Part shown: positions 43,601 through 56,285 of the stretch, in pieces
How the letters are laid out: each line of letters begins with the position of its first letter
How positions within the stretch are numbered: position 1 is the first letter of the stretch
NCBI GenBank assembly: GCA_963573305.1
Contig: OY754334.1
Coordinates: 91,137,848 to 91,201,847, forward strand
DNA length: 64,000 nucleotides
Direction: 5' to 3'
Source of the DNA: Pyrrhosoma nymphula
Lineage: Eukaryota; Arthropoda; Insecta; Odonata; Coenagrionidae
The notes under the pieces: model-generated
Databases searched by the model: none
Told to the model about the DNA's origin: nothing
The model's input: the letters and a program-made list of their open reading frames with translations, nothing else
Program-made: the position numbers and the translations under genes

Positions 43601-45479
43601 TTAGGTAAATGCTGGTTGGTATTTTTCCATGACTTTGGCAAAAAATTCTGCCGATGCTCTCTTCTTGGATTTTCATGTAAGCTGAACGATTAGGTGAAAG
43701 GTAAGGCTTGGAATAAGGGGGCTGGAGCGAAATGGGGGTCATACGTGGGGAAACGGAAGGAAGAGAGAGGATAAAAAACGACGTAGATGGGGAAAGGGAA
43801 GTTTCGGGAGGGATGGCATATATGCAATGATGCAATGAGGAGTGAGGAAGAAGGAGAAGAGACGAGACGAACCCCGGAGGTGGAGCAACGGGCGAGAGAA
43901 CAACGGCTGAGTGGAGAGGAGGAAGGTCAGCAGTGTTTGTGGGATCTGAGCGAGGGAGGGCGAGGAACATGATTAGATTCAAGTGGGGTTAAAGGGGTAA
44001 TTATGGTCGGTATTCTCTCGTTCAGGGTAGACTCTGATGGGCCACTTCTGCTCTGCTTTTCCATCCCCAAACATCTCTCACATACATGCCTACCCATCTT
44101 TTCGTTCCCTATCGGGGTACTCACAGTCAAATAAGCTTAATTTTTGGTGTTAGGCCTTGGGAAATGGCTCTATTTTAATGATTTTTATTCCAGTTTGTAC
44201 CGCCAAAGCCAATTTTTGATTGCCCTACCTTAGTAAGCTCTGCCGTACGTCCTAGCTTCGGCCGTCCTAGGCTACTCTTTGACTTTTGGTGTTAATTTTA
44301 AGCGGGGTAAATATGCAATGTTATCAGCCTTTGCAGTATATGTGCCATGTGCATATTTCCCTGATAACGGTTATGGCGCCCATGTAGTCAGTTTTTTCGC
44401 ATTTTCGCCAGCATGAAACTTATGAAACCAAAGCCCAGTTATACGTAATTCTGTGGATACGGGACTAACCACGGTATAACATTTTACGCAGTCACCCGCA
44501 AGTGCACATGAGTGCAATGTTCCAGAGGGGAAAAATCAATCGACTTGGCCGGGAAGCCGAATCCCGGTCAAAGCGGAGGATTATTCATTCCTCTATGGAA
44601 TATCGTACACAGTTATACCCTTTATAGGTTCCTTTCACGATTCTACCTTACTACAAAGATCACTTCTGAAAAGGCTTCCTCCAGAGCCAACGTAGCATTG
44701 CCCGCAACCCACAAAAAGGGAGTTTACTCGGCGCATTGACTTACCTTTCTTACTCAATATTCACTCTTCTGTTTAGCGAAATTCCTAACTTTATTCATCA
44801 CGCCAAAAATGCTCATTGTTACCCCCCACTTCTCCTCTTGCCCAGAACCCTACCTTCAAAAGCAGTCCTAAGTTTAATCGCTTCTAATTATCGTAATCAT
44901 ATTACGCCTTACTCTGTACCGAGGTCTTTACTAAAGATGGGTAAACTTCCCTAGAATTTAAGTACTCGAGAAAATATCGAAATTCATGTTGTAGGTATGT
45001 GTTGAATTTACTTTCACCCGCCAATATACTTTGAGGTTTAATATATGAGGAAAGACTTCAATACATGCTAAATGTGACCGAAGTTTACGCGTTTAGGACA
45101 GATACTTTCCATGTGCCACTTGCAACTGCCTACTCTATTTTGGTACCCACAAAATGGAGCCTCAGAGATTTAAGGCTGAGATGTGAAAATCGATTCATCT
45201 GACATGCATCTACGAGGAAAATTTCTTTTGGGGAGTAATTTTGTGACCTTTATTTGGCTTCAATTCAATCATTCACTTATTAACTCAGTGGACACATCTG
45301 ACGAACCTCTTCTTCCCAATGACCTCTTTCTTGCTCCACCTTCTCACTCATCATCTTTGGACGCTTGCTGCGGTTCGTATATTTAATTGATTCTTACCTT
45401 TTAATTTTCTGTTCTAAACTTGAATCAAGTAGCAGTTCGACAGGTACTATGCTTGTTAATACGGAAATTACCATGCTCT
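43601..45479. other. Spacer with G/A-rich patch at 43.69-43.98 kb
   Basis: 43690-43980 is purine-rich and supports only compositional ORFs. A B-box-like GCCGAATCCCGGTC at about 44555 could be a SINE remnant; no head precedes it. The rest is unrecognised. Confidence 0.45.
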
Positions 45480-46060
45480 TGAGTATATCCTTGGCTCGCC
45501 CATGGCACGCCGGGGTGGACAGGGATCTATACGAGACGGGTTGGAAAGGACTAGGTGAAGGCAGTGGGATTGGAAGGCGAGGGGGGTTAGGGTCATAAGG
45601 GAATGGTCGAGGATGTGCGAGGGGGAGGGGGGATAGGGAAATTAAGAGGGAGGGAGGAGTGGTTCGGTTAAGTTGCTCCTGAGGGGGGGAGGGGTTTGCG
45701 GCCCTGGATGGATTTTACTGCATTTTTTCCCTTCCCCTTTCGCGTCTGAACCCTGCCCGTCCACGTTTAAGGGTGGATTTCCTTTAATTGGGGCATTTCC
45801 TGCGCGCCATAGATTCCGCCCGCTTGGGACGGGAAAGGGAGGCGGAGGAGGAATCATTTGGTGGCTATCACGGGAAGCAGTTCGAACAAAGGAATGAACC
45901 CGATAGGTCCCTGACAGCGGACCGTCCCACGGGTATTTGGCGGTGGGATAGGTGCGCAAGCCTCCAATCACCCAACTTCCTCACGCCATGCGTGAACCCT
46001 AACAAGGGCGAGTATAGCTGCCGAGTGGAACACTATGGTTCGGCCATACATTGATACGCG
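45480..46060. other. GC-rich island
   Basis: G-rich on the plus strand (GGCGAGGGGGGTTAGGGTC-type text), CpG-containing, with overlapping compositional ORFs on both strands. No gene is supported. Confidence 0.5.
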
Positions 46061-47177
46061 TTTCTGAACCTGGTGGTAAAGCAAATTTATTTATTGATGG
46101 ACCTCACACCCTTTTATTAGGTTATTGTAATGCATGGTAATAAGAGAGAAATAAAAGCTAAAAATACTAAAGTTTTAAGAATATATGTGACAGAAAGCCG
46201 CCCAGTCACTACAAAATCTATATGAATACATTTTTCTTTACTTTATACACAGGATTATAAAGAAAATTTTATGTGCTACAACTGAGATGGAATAAATAGG
46301 ACGATGACTGTGGAAACTAAAAAATGTGAAAAATGAATCAGCTAAGTTAGATCAATAATTTTAGTGTATGCTTTAAGGCTTAGATAGTTATGTTGAGAAT
46401 ATAAATATCAGAGCAATGAGAATAAAAAATCCCTCATTACCCTATAAGGTAGTTCGAGAAGTTTTGGTTGTTCCTTGAAGAATTAAGTTGTTTTCTTCCT
46501 TTTTCCTTGAGTTTGAGGGATCATGCTGACTCCCAACTACCTTCGTAAAGGGCTGGATCTCAGCTCCAGGTAGAGTTCACGTAAGTTCCGGTCTACTCAT
46601 TTGTTATCACGTTTGCTGTACCATTAGCGCATCACATACTTGCACCGATGGGAAAGTACAGACACAGTTCGCCCTGCAAATCGCGTGCTTTGGAGAAACC
46701 TTTTTGAAAGTATTTTTTTATTTCCCTAAACTTATTCAGTCATGGTTCAATATATTTAAGCAATTAATACTCTTGTTTCTTTGATGAAATAAAATTATTT
46801 ATTATCGGGATGATTACGATATATTAATGGGAAGCAGTAGGTAAAGTTAAAGATTAAATTTGGCTATGGTTTTGAAATTTATCCATTGTCGTCATCAAGG
46901 ACAGTACTTACCCACTAATAAGTGAATCTATAATCCATCGGATCATTATTTTTTTGTCATACTATCCGATTATTTGATGTACATCAAGTTATTCCTGCTT
47001 ATACTTTTCTACTTATGTATTTGGAGCTAATTTACCTGATAAGATTTTTCTCATTTATAACTTTTTACCTTGTTTGTATGGGACTAACTCATATTGTAAG
47101 ATTTTATCACTAATCCGTCTGAAAAAACTCCGTCTTTTCTTTTGTTAGATTAGTAAAATTACAGCACGAAGATTACC
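46061..47177. other. AT-rich spacer, nothing recognised
   Basis: Unrecognised AT-rich DNA without ORFs over 60 codons. Confidence 0.55.
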
Positions 47178-47375
47178 TCAACCAGTAAAACTCAACTCTC
47201 TCAAATGGTGATCAGTATCTGTTGAACTTAAATTAGTAGATTCAAGATTTGTTTGGCTTATACTTATATTTCCGCTAGCACTAGAAGTTATTCCAATTGA
47301 ACCTAAATTTAGCATTCCTAGGTCATTAAACTTCAGAAACTTCGTGCTGCAAAACCTTTTTTTCATATATTTCAC
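47178..47375 (-). CDS. Candidate terminal host exon (weak)
   Basis: A minus-strand frame encodes a Ser/Thr/Asn-rich piece, including NLGSIGITSSASGNISISQT and LSSTDTDHHLRELSFTG, then TGA. Unlike most ORFs in the window it lies in AT-rich DNA without skew and reads like a disordered protein tail. An acceptor-like TTTTGCAG lies just before CACGAAG at about 47345, and a donor-like GAGGTAATC overlaps the stop. I cannot name a protein, and no neighbouring exon is evident. It may be chance. Confidence 0.2.
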   Translation of the reverse strand: MKYMKKRFCSTKFLKFNDLGMLNLGSIGITSSASGNISISQTNLESTNLSSTDTDHHLRELSFTG

Positions 47376-47379
47376 AATA

Positions 47380-48799
47380 TGACTTTATCGTCTTGGGCCT
47401 CCATGGAACAGCTATTTCTTTTTTTGCAGTTTCAAAGATATATATGGCTATTTAACTTGTAGCCAATGGTATTCATGTTATCTACGGATAAATAAATCAT
47501 GACAAGGATTATAAAAAGTTCTGTACTAAATAAAACATTCTATTGAGTGCATGGAACAATTTTGTTTAATGGCTTGAAGTCTTCAGGTTCGTGGAATCTA
47601 AGGAGAAATAAAATAGTATTTCCCCGCACAGAGGTATATTAAAATGTACGTTTCGTGAGGGAAAATGGCCCGATAAATTACGTACCTTTGTAAAAGATAC
47701 ATTTCTTGGTGCCATTTATACTACATTTTTCATTGTGGTTATCCCAACTTCTCCCGAGGATGTTCCATGAAAGCAGCATCTCTAAAGCGGATACGGCCCC
47801 TTCGAAATCTCAACGCGGAAATAACTACCATGGGGAATTCATTTGCGTCAAGAGATTTTGGGCGGAGAATCAAGTGTCCCGCGCTAAATTGACATTAAAC
47901 CATTGTGAAGTCTGACTGTTTCAGAAAAGGGCATCCTCTTTAGACGTGCATAAGGTGCATATTTATGAAATTAGTGCCATTACGGAACGTTTCAACGCAA
48001 TATGGAGAGACAAAGAGTGTCTCAATGCCAGAGATTATATGTAAAATGAGGCTACACAGATTGTTTTAAAAGAAAGGTAGATTTTGATCTTGAGGCTGGC
48101 GGTATCGTAAATTATGTAAAAATCATTCCTGCGTGTATGAAGTCCATTTATGGAAGAAAATAATTTGAAAAGTAGCGTTAAAAATGATAATGAGTAGGGA
48201 AAGAAAAAAGTACTTAGCCCTTTTCAATGTCTGTCTATATCTCTAATTTACTGTTGACTCCATTGGTATAAAATTGTATTGAGCTGAAACATTTTTTCGG
48301 AAATTTACCCTGAAAGCCTTCCGCATGTCAAACGACCCTCAATATTCACCGAGAAAGAGAGCGAATTATTAATTACTTGATTTGAATTTTGCATTATTCT
48401 TTGACTTCCTCAAAAACACGAGTTCAAGCCCCTTAAGGACTTTTTATTTATTTATATTACGTATCTCCTTAGAAACCTGGTCTTAATCAAAGGCTTAACG
48501 AGATACTGAGGCATGAAGCGGCAGGTTAGCTGCTTTCGAAGTAATAAATCACTTTTGGTAAGTTTATGCCACCTTATTTGATGTTTGATATTATTAACAA
48601 AATTGTAGTTAAATCAATCGCCCAATATGTGCATATATTATTGATGGACTCATTAGAAAATCGGTGCGGGATATTCGGAATGAAGATCATTTATAGAAAA
48701 AACTCACGTAATTTGGTTTTCTAGGACAAAGAAAGTGAGGCTGACTACAAAAAGAGGAGAGGTAAAACTGAATTTTGGTAGAACACTTTTGTCACAGAT
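47380..48799. other. AT-rich spacer, nothing recognised
   Basis: No gene or known repeat is recognised. Confidence 0.55.
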
Positions 48800-49265
48800 G
48801 TAGGTACGTTTGAGGAGAAAAACATAATAGGATATAGAAGGAGGATTACGTTAAAAAATAAGGCGATAACTGAAACGGGAGAATCAATGACTGGGACCTT
48901 GAGTAAGAACGTAAAGGAAAGACTTACCGAGAGCCAAACATGGAATTTAACAATGAATGGTGGAGAAACCTGAACCCTGAGGAAAGAACAGAAGAAAAGG
49001 TTGCGTTTCAGATGTGGGCGACGAGAATAGGTGGCTCAATTTGGTAATGAGAGGCGAAGGGATGCTTTAGGCTGTGATAAAGGGGAAGATGATGGATAAG
49101 CAGGGGAAGAAAGAGAATAGGCTTTATGGATGTGATGAGGAGAGGTAGGATGTATGCCGAGCTAATGAGTGACATCGTACAGTGAGATAGAAAACTGCGC
49201 CTGAACACCTCTAGAGGATTTTTACTATCTTCCTTTAAAAACCTACTTGAACCGGTAGGCTACCC
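48800..49265 (+). pseudogene. LINE reverse-transcriptase tail with 3' end
   Basis: Readable pieces in order: LSKNVKERLTESQTWNLTMN, TLRKEQKKRLRFQMWATRIG, then KGKMMDKQGKKENRLYGCDE-type text equal to the family's 'GRM-GKRGRGRKR-G--DGMK' in another frame, and RRGRMYAELMSDIVQ. After the stop, AACCGGTAGGCTACCCTAAT AAAGATAAC looks like the 3' untranslated end; AATAAAGATAA is also near the SINE tail at 3.4 kb, consistent with a SINE using this LINE's 3' end. Confidence 0.65.
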
Positions 49266-50234
49266 TAATAAAGATAACAACATAAGATAAAACGTTTCCC
49301 CGAGTCTATTTCTATTCCAGTGTAAATTTATATGGATGTATTCACTCGTTGTGAACATTAACACTTGCTCTCAAGTTTTCTTTTACAAAAATTGCCTCCT
49401 GAAATACTCCAAACGGTGTGCTGGAAGGAATAGCCTTTTGATGAGAAGTTGGAGGGACGCATGTGTTGAGGGAAGAGCAATGACTCTTAAAGAGAGTGAA
49501 GAGTGTGAAGTAAGAAGTGGAGGCGTATCTCACATGATTCCCTTCCCCCTCCTACATAAGGGTCGAATATTACCACTCCCTCACACCTCCCCAAAATTCC
49601 AACTCATTGTAAAGAGCAGGAATGCAATAGCCGGGAAGCAGTGGAAAAAAGGGACGTCATTTTGCTGTGTACGTTTAGGGGGCGCGAGTGAGGTAAACCA
49701 TGTCGACCGCTTCTTTGGAATCACCCCGTCCGCAGACATCACGGCTTGCGTGCAATTCCGCTGCCCCCCCCCCCCGTGCTTTCCGTCCCAGTCCATCTCA
49801 TTTCATTACCCCTCTTTCCTTACTTATCCTCCACTTCCCTTCCCCAGAACCAACCCAAACGCATCAGAGGTGCACTAATATGCTCGCATATACCAGCCGT
49901 CTTCTACCCTGGTTTCTGTAATGCCTATCCATTAATGGGATTGATTAGGGACCATTTTTCATGTCTTGCCTATTTGCAGGCGAGTGTAACAGACTTTGCA
50001 TTTAGGGATCATTTCCGTGTAATACTTAGCCATGACATTTTAGATTGTGTCCGGCTTTTCCATGTGGAAGATCATGTTTTATTTTATAAAAATGATGTGT
50101 ATTTCCAACATTTATTTATTTTTCGTTGAACCCCTATCTACTCACCCTTGCGGCGTCTTACTGAGTAGCATTTAAATGTAGAGAAAAAAGCCTTCAGAGA
50201 AATAGGTTGTGGATTTAAAACTTTGGATTCATCG
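49266..50234. other. Spacer with C-rich patch
   Basis: A 180-residue plus ORF at 49336-49878 overlaps ORFs on other frames and strand, and its C-terminal half is the C-rich patch at 49760-49860 with an 11-base C run. I see no domain and treat it as chance. Confidence 0.4.
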
Positions 50235-50480
50235 CAGAGTATCAAAAATCCCAAGGAACGCAGGAAAACACTGACAAAGAAGTCCGGAGAAGAATTAACA
50301 GAGAGTTAGAACTAAAAACGGTGATCAAGATAGAGAAAATGGCATACGTGGAGACCATCATGCGGAACACAAAATGCCAACGTATACCTCCAATTACTGA
50401 AAGAAAGACGGAGAGCAAAGGAGGAAGAGAGAGGAGTAGGGTATCACATGGCAAATGGACTGAGAGCACTATTCACATTT
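50235..50480 (+). pseudogene. LINE reverse-transcriptase tail, second family
   Basis: Translation gives RRINRELELKTVIKIEKMAY, VETIMRNTKCQRIPPITERK and TESKGGRERSR. This matches the pattern '+TIK+RK+AYLGHIMRN-KY-LLQLI-EGK-EGKRG-GR+' of a widespread insect LINE tail. Probably the lineage of 6245-6640. Confidence 0.65.
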
Positions 50481-51847
50481 CCAACAAAATGCATTTCGAC
50501 ACGACTAGTTCCGACTTATTGGCGTCATTAGGTGCCTGGTAAAGATGCCAATGTATCGAAACTAGCTGTGCCCAAAAGCCGCCCATATCGAAACTAATAC
50601 CCTCGGTTGCTACTTAGTGTTTGTGATCAGTTAGAAAGTCACTTATCTCATTCACTATATACCGATCTGTTATTCAGTGTATCTTTCTCTAATTTTGTCG
50701 TTTCTGTCAGTTATAGTGATGCATTCCAGGGTTAAAATAATCCATCCAACCATAAATAAATAAGTCCAAAAATCCATCGTGACGACCTGAAAGTCTCGTG
50801 ATCTGAATTATGCCAGTAATCACACAGTAAACGCTCACGTGCACTCGTGTGACTTACTCCTCCAGCCCTTACCCCCCTCAAAATAAAACCACCCCTTTTA
50901 AATGTTGGCGGGAGAGAAAGAGGGAGCATGGTTGGTGGTGGTGATTTGAATTCCCGAAATGTAAAAGCGGTATGGGGGAATTGCTCCTTGGAGAGGAAGG
51001 GGATGTGTTGCATCGAAAGGGTGTGAGGAGGTGGAATAAGGCTATGGGGACGGGTCGAGTCGACTGTGGGTGGGTGTAGGGGAGGAGAGACCGCCGTGTC
51101 TAAAAGTGTAGTAGGGGTACATTGGACGTGGATGGGGATAGGGTACGAGACCCCTTCCCCTCCTCCGCCCCCCAGGAACACAATGGGACCAGCCATTGTG
51201 GGAGTGAATTTGGATAAGGGCCGCGGAGGGAGGTGCGGTGTGGGGACCAGGGGGATTCTGGGAAGGGGGAGAGTGTTATACGTGGAATCACCCATCCTAT
51301 CCTTACCCCCTCTATTCCCCTTCCAATACGAAGGGGGTGGAAGGAGCTTTTTTCGGGGGGAAGGGGTGCAGAAAACAAGGTGGGATCGAAGCGGGGAGTC
51401 CTCAGGGTAGTGGGGTAGGGGTGGCGCAGCCAGTCGGCGTAAAATGCCTTCAATAATGCCTCCCCAATTCGGCAATCCCCCCCCCCCCCCACAGATCCAG
51501 CCGAATATCCCCCCTCCCCAGACATTTTCCATCCATCCTCACACCCTTATTAAAAAAAGAAAAGGGAATCAGTCCGGCAATGGATCCTGAGTCACTCCTC
51601 CGTACACTACGGTGAGCAGCAATGCCGCTTGCTATTTATCCTCTTCCATTCTCCTCTCCCTGCTTTCATTTCTCTCCCTTCTAAATCTGTCGTTGGTTCA
51701 ATTCTATTTTTCTCGTCTTCCCTTCTAGTCTTGTCACTCTCCACCTTTGGAAGCATTTTCGAGGAGGCCGACCCTCACTCTCTATCTCTCTACCTCAAGT
51801 CATTAGCCGAGCTCCCTCTTTTTTCCCTCGCCTGTCGGATCATTAAG
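50481..51847. other. Spacer with a GC-rich island at 50.87-51.54 kb
   Basis: The island is G-rich on the plus strand and has a 12-base C run at about 51478. A 266-residue minus ORF (50732-51532), the longest in the window, is Pro/Gly/Ser-rich, overlaps ORFs in several other frames, and has no domain; I reject it as a gene. Flanks are unrecognised. Confidence 0.5.
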
Positions 51848-52180
51848 AGATCGGGTTGGTGCGGTGGCTAGAATACTGGCTTCCCATTCCAAGGGCCCGA
51901 AAATGAATTGAGACGGCGGTGGAGATTTTTCAGTGGAGTGTCCATCCCTATTCGGGTGCTATGTGGAGAGCACTTCAAGAGCAGTACAAGCCGTCGGATG
52001 GGACAGATAAATTGATGTCCCCTCGGCGCCTTTCTTGAAGACTAGGTTTATGCCAACGCCAGGTTTATCTTCACTCTTCCTCCATTCCCCGACTAGTCCT
52101 TCCCTCACCGACCTACACACCTATCCTTGATGGCACAAATGACCTGAGCTGTCGGCCGTCTCCTCCAAACAACCGACAAC
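51848..52180 (+). repeat. tRNA-derived SINE, most complete copy
   Basis: Head GATCGGGTTGGTGCGGTGGC, TAGAATACTGGCTTCCCATT, then a B box damaged to CCCGAAAATGAATTG, body GGCGGTGGAGATTTTTCAG, GTGGAGAGCACTTCAAGAGC, CCGTCGGATGGGACAG, and a C/T-rich tail ending with ATGGCACAAATGACCTGAGC and TCTCCTCCAAACAACC. Copies at 19.3 and 31.6-31.8 kb share the head and body. Confidence 0.8.
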
Positions 52181-52260
52181 CAGCATTTATATCTACATAC
52201 TACCCTGCAAGAAGCCGCAGAGACGTGTGGCAGGGAATGCTAGAACAACATCTATGAAAG
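52181..52260 (+). repeat. Short dispersed repeat
   Basis: TTATATCTACATACTACCCT GCAAGAAGCC and GTGTGGCAGGGAATGCTAGA resemble 2440-2515. It directly follows the SINE tail, so it may be part of the SINE or an adjacent copy. Confidence 0.45.
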
Positions 52261-54329
52261 TGGAGGGAATAGCAAAAACCCGTGCTCCGAGAGTTCGTCC
52301 TCATAACAAAGAGAAAATTATGGAAAAGTAGCTTGATGGTTAGTGTGTATAATTACAAGTAACTGAATTAATTAAGAAAATACTTTCATGGTGGAAAAGT
52401 AAATGACCATTCTACTCCATCAATGCATGTCCGACCATGGTTTCGGCACCTTGTGCTATTCTCAAGGTGCCTCTGTGTTTACTGCCATCCCCCGGTTTCT
52501 CCTCACCCTTCTCTTGTTCCCCAAATACTCCTTTCCTTACCAACCGTCTCGCCTGTTCTCGTTGATGATGACCTCAGTTGTCAGTCACCTCCTCGATTAA
52601 CGAGCCGGCCAACCGGGTGTTCAATATCAACTGCCGCCAAATGATGTCGTCTGGGGAAATTTCCATGAACCTTTTGGTGGAGCACACATTTGATACGTTA
52701 CTGATGTTAGAAACTCCTATTTCAAAGATAGCAAAAAATTTTAAAGGCTATACTTTACCATATTTTATTTTCTAGAAATAGATATTAGAGGCGGTCACCT
52801 GTTGGATTTCTCAATTTTTTTATACGTGACAGCCTTACTAAAGGGGCCACACCGCTAGGTTCAGACGCCTCTTTACAGCCACCTCACTAAGGTATAAACG
52901 CTACGCGGACTGCCATTTGCCTCTCTCCTAATCTTCGATGTATGACCTCCTTAGCATCGGTTGGCCTACCAAGAGCAAATACTGCTGCTCCCGCTGGATC
53001 AGCTGTAGGAGTCATCTGAGTGGGCAAGTACTTCAACCGCGTGTTCGATCGAATTTAACCATAAATTCAAAGTAGAAAATCAAAACTGAAAAAATGTCTC
53101 TTTTGATATATAGTGAATTATGCAGTTGGAAAAATTTTGTTCATTTATGTGTTAATGTCATAATTTTGGCTATAATCATTTAGGGTTATCTTTTTTCTCT
53201 AAGTTCTATGGTTTTTTAGGCCATTTGAATTTATCCTCATCGCTTTTAACGTTCCATACCCGTGTGCGATGAATTGCAAAGCTGTTACCGTCCTTATAAG
53301 CCTGTTCTTTCTTGCACTATTTCGTGATAACATTCACTCCTGATTATAGATAATGTGCATAAATGCACTTCAAGTAATGACTGCGGCAATAGAACAGTGA
53401 ATAACTTTCAAGCATCGCATTTCAAATGCAACGAAAAATCCTAGTCTTCTCTCAAACGCGATTATAATGTGTGCTGACGATGATAAATAATCCATTTTCT
53501 GTATTAAAACCTCCATAAATTTTTCAATACTCTTCGCGTATTATACGGAAAAGATATTCAAGAGAAGAGGAGGGTTGGGCCATATGGAAGCCAGAGAAAA
53601 AAAGAAACCATTGTGCCCACCAAAACTGTTCGCTCCATGAGACATGATGGAACACAATAGGAGGGAAGTTCCCTTGAAGAGACCTTGGGGCGTACAAACT
53701 TACGTCGAGTGAAAGCAGATTAGGATAGAAGAGAAATCATTCCGAAAAAATATTAGCTTTTGTGTGGTATAATGGAGGGTTGCTTCACATTGTGGTTGCA
53801 CTAAGAAAAATTGAAGATTAAAACAATGGTGGTGACGATTCATTAATCGTTTCACTGTGCGCTTCCTATTCTCCTTGTCCCTGAAATTTATCCGTGTCAT
53901 CGCATAACATATTTTTTAATTCCTTTCCGTCTATTCGGATTGGTTAACTATTTTTTCCCTGTTAATGCATCTCCTCTCTTTAATGGAAATTTTTAAGATT
54001 TTTTTTGGTGATTTGCTCTTTATAATCATTGACTATAGGTGCCTTGATTTCAAATTTTTAAGGAAAATTAATTACTAAACCCTTTCAAGGTTTATGTGAA
54101 AATAGAAGTTAGACCTCTAATGGGGAAGCTTTTACGTTTTAACCCCTTATGGGACACTTACATATCTTTGCAAGACAAACATCTGACGAGGAAAATAAAA
54201 AATAAGCAATATCTCATTGATGACGGCTTAAGGGAATATTTTAGGGGATGCGTAAGGCATCCCTATGGTTCCATACTATTTAAGGTCTTACCAAATCTTA
54301 CCAAATATGTCGTTTCATTTTTGATCGTC
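52261..54329. other. Spacer with SINE-tail fragment at 52.48-52.62 kb
   Basis: At 52480-52620 a C/T-rich stretch ends GATGACCTCAGTTGTCAGTC ACCTCCTCGATTAACGAG, matching the tail of the 51.8-kb SINE. The remainder to 54329 is AT-rich and unrecognised. Confidence 0.5.
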
Positions 54330-54540
54330 TATGTGGAGGAAATGGAGTTATCGGGTGAAATTGGAGGCAAGAAGAAGAAGTGGTTGGCAGTGAAGAATGA
54401 AGGAAAATGGGATGTTGGATAGAGTTATGGAGGAGAAACTGTTGAGTAATATGGGAAGAGGTAGAAGAATAGCGGGTATTGATAGCGTAGGATAATGGAA
54501 GAGTCAAGAACGGGGATAATGTACGACATATTCCGTGCTT
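54330..54540 (+). pseudogene. Possible LINE tail fragment
   Basis: VMEEKLLSNMGRGRRIAGID resembles the LINE tail 'ILEGKLLGKRGRGRRRI-MID'. Only this block is convincing. Confidence 0.4.
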
Positions 54541-56072
54541 TGTGAAAAAATATATGATCAGTATGGGCCAAACAATCTAAAGGTAAGGATTTAGGTAGTA
54601 AAAGTCCTTGAACCTAACAAGATTTATTAGTAAAACACCTTCAATCAACTATATTTTGTAGTTTTTACGTAATTACCTTGCTAGTATGTTTATTTAAAGC
54701 TCTTTATTGATCTTATCCGGTTGTTTGTGCAGCCCGTGGACTATAAAAGCATTTGATTTAAGAATTAAGCAAACGTTTTGATGTCAGAAGACCGCTTCGC
54801 AAAAGAAAGGGATACAAAAGAGTAGGGAGATCACACGACCCCTGTAAAATGTGGGCCTCTGGGGACAGTACTCGTGTCATCGCCAGATCATTCTGTTCCC
54901 ATTTTTGCCAATCCTTTCGTCATTTATCTTCCTCGGTCCCGACCTCCCCTTCTCATACCGATTCCCTTTCCTGTCCTCCATCTCTTTAATTCCAGCCTCC
55001 CTCTCCATTCCTCCCTACCCCATTCCCTTATTTCCGAAACCCCCTCTCTTGCATACACTCCATTTCCATGACTTCGCCTTAGTACTTTGCCCATGCCGGT
55101 TGGTGCCCCTTTCTCCCCTCTCATTCCCCCCTTGGTCTCTATCCGCTGAGGCGCATAGCCTTGAAGCTGCTAGGTGCTCCTTATTTCTCGGTACTGATCC
55201 CTATTCGGAAAGGAATATGACTTACAATACCACCGACTTAACTCTCTCCATTACTATCTTATCCTCGTCTCAATCACTCTTGTTTCTTCCTTTCTCCAGT
55301 TTTAAGTCTGTCGAAGATCATCTCTGACATTGAGTGACACATAGAGTGACGGTCTTCAGTGGTCCAAAATCGAAAAAACTGACTTAGTGAAATATTTTTC
55401 AACTTCCTTCGTGGAAGTTTGAATGATATATTCGTATCTGACGGAATATGACCCATGGTGGAATCTGTGAAAATTGAGTGGAACGGGATATTTTAGTCAG
55501 TTGCGTTAAATCGATGAAGTTTCGGTGAAGTTCAAATGAAATTGTGTGAAATTCACTGTGATGCTCTCAACCACCTTCGCTGGGATTTGACCAAGATCGA
55601 CAAAGAATGCTTTGTTCAATTACCCGAACGCCGTATTCCACTGTGGTTTGAAATGTAGTGATAGGTTGGTTTTTGGGGTGGTGGTCATTGATAATATCTG
55701 GTGCTTTTCTGGAGAATTATGGCTGTAAATCTTTAGCCAACGTTCAGATTAAAGGATTTCCTTTTGCCATCAGGGCTGTACGACGAAAGGGAACTCCTTT
55801 TGAAACGTCAGCAGATATGGAGAACATTACCCGATGGGAAACCAGGGAAGAGTTAACGTCCAAAGCTGAGGTGGTTTGCAACATTAAGGTTGGGTGCGCA
55901 AGACGGGTAATTGAAGGACCATTTGGAGATTATAAGGAAGATGGAGAGAAATCCGGCCTACGAATTCGGCGAATTAGCCTACTTTCTAGTGGAAAGTGCC
56001 CAGGAGCTACACTAAAAAAGTCCATGCGGCGGAAGCTGTACTGCGATTGAATTCATAGTAGCCTCTGTAGGC
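54541..56072. other. Spacer with C/T-rich island at 54.87-55.15 kb
   Basis: The island yields a 158-residue Leu/Pro/Ser ORF and its mirror, without a domain. A 130-residue ORF at 55658-56050 in unskewed sequence is not recognised; no splice sites, repeats or context support it. Confidence 0.4.
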
Positions 56073-56108
56073 TTTAAATTGCAATACAGGCCTGTATTAC
56101 AATTTAAA
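56073..56108. repeat. 36-bp near-perfect palindrome
   Basis: The left half TTTAAATTGCAATACAGG and the complement of the right half match at 17 of 18 positions, with no spacer (centre between 56090 and 56091). Confidence 0.85.
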
Positions 56109-56285
56109 ATCTCCCCCGCTGACGGGATTTGTATCCTGACTCTAGGGATGAGAAGCTAGTACTCAAGCCATATTACAACTTGATAGTCAACGGAGGGCAT
56201 CTCGTTACCTTGACTTGAAAAAGCACTCGGCACTCTATCGGTGGATTTAGGTTCACATCCCAGTCCAGAAGGCTTATTTTTTCCA
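56109..56285. repeat. Two weak tRNA-like (SINE) remnants in opposite orientation
   Basis: On the minus strand GGCTTGAGTACTAGC is followed by GGATACAAATCCCGTC (56110-56175). On the plus strand TTGACTTGAAAAAGCAC is followed by GGTTCACATCCCAGTCC (56209-56270). Both have A- and B-box-like parts but no cloverleaf. Confidence 0.35.

Noticed and set aside
49336..49878. 180-codon ORF
   Set aside because: No domain, overlapping ORFs on both strands, and the end is a C-rich tract.
50732..51532. 266-codon minus-strand ORF, the longest in the window
   Set aside because: It lies in a G/C-skewed island with 12-base C runs, is Pro/Gly-rich, and overlaps long ORFs in several frames on both strands; no domain is visible.
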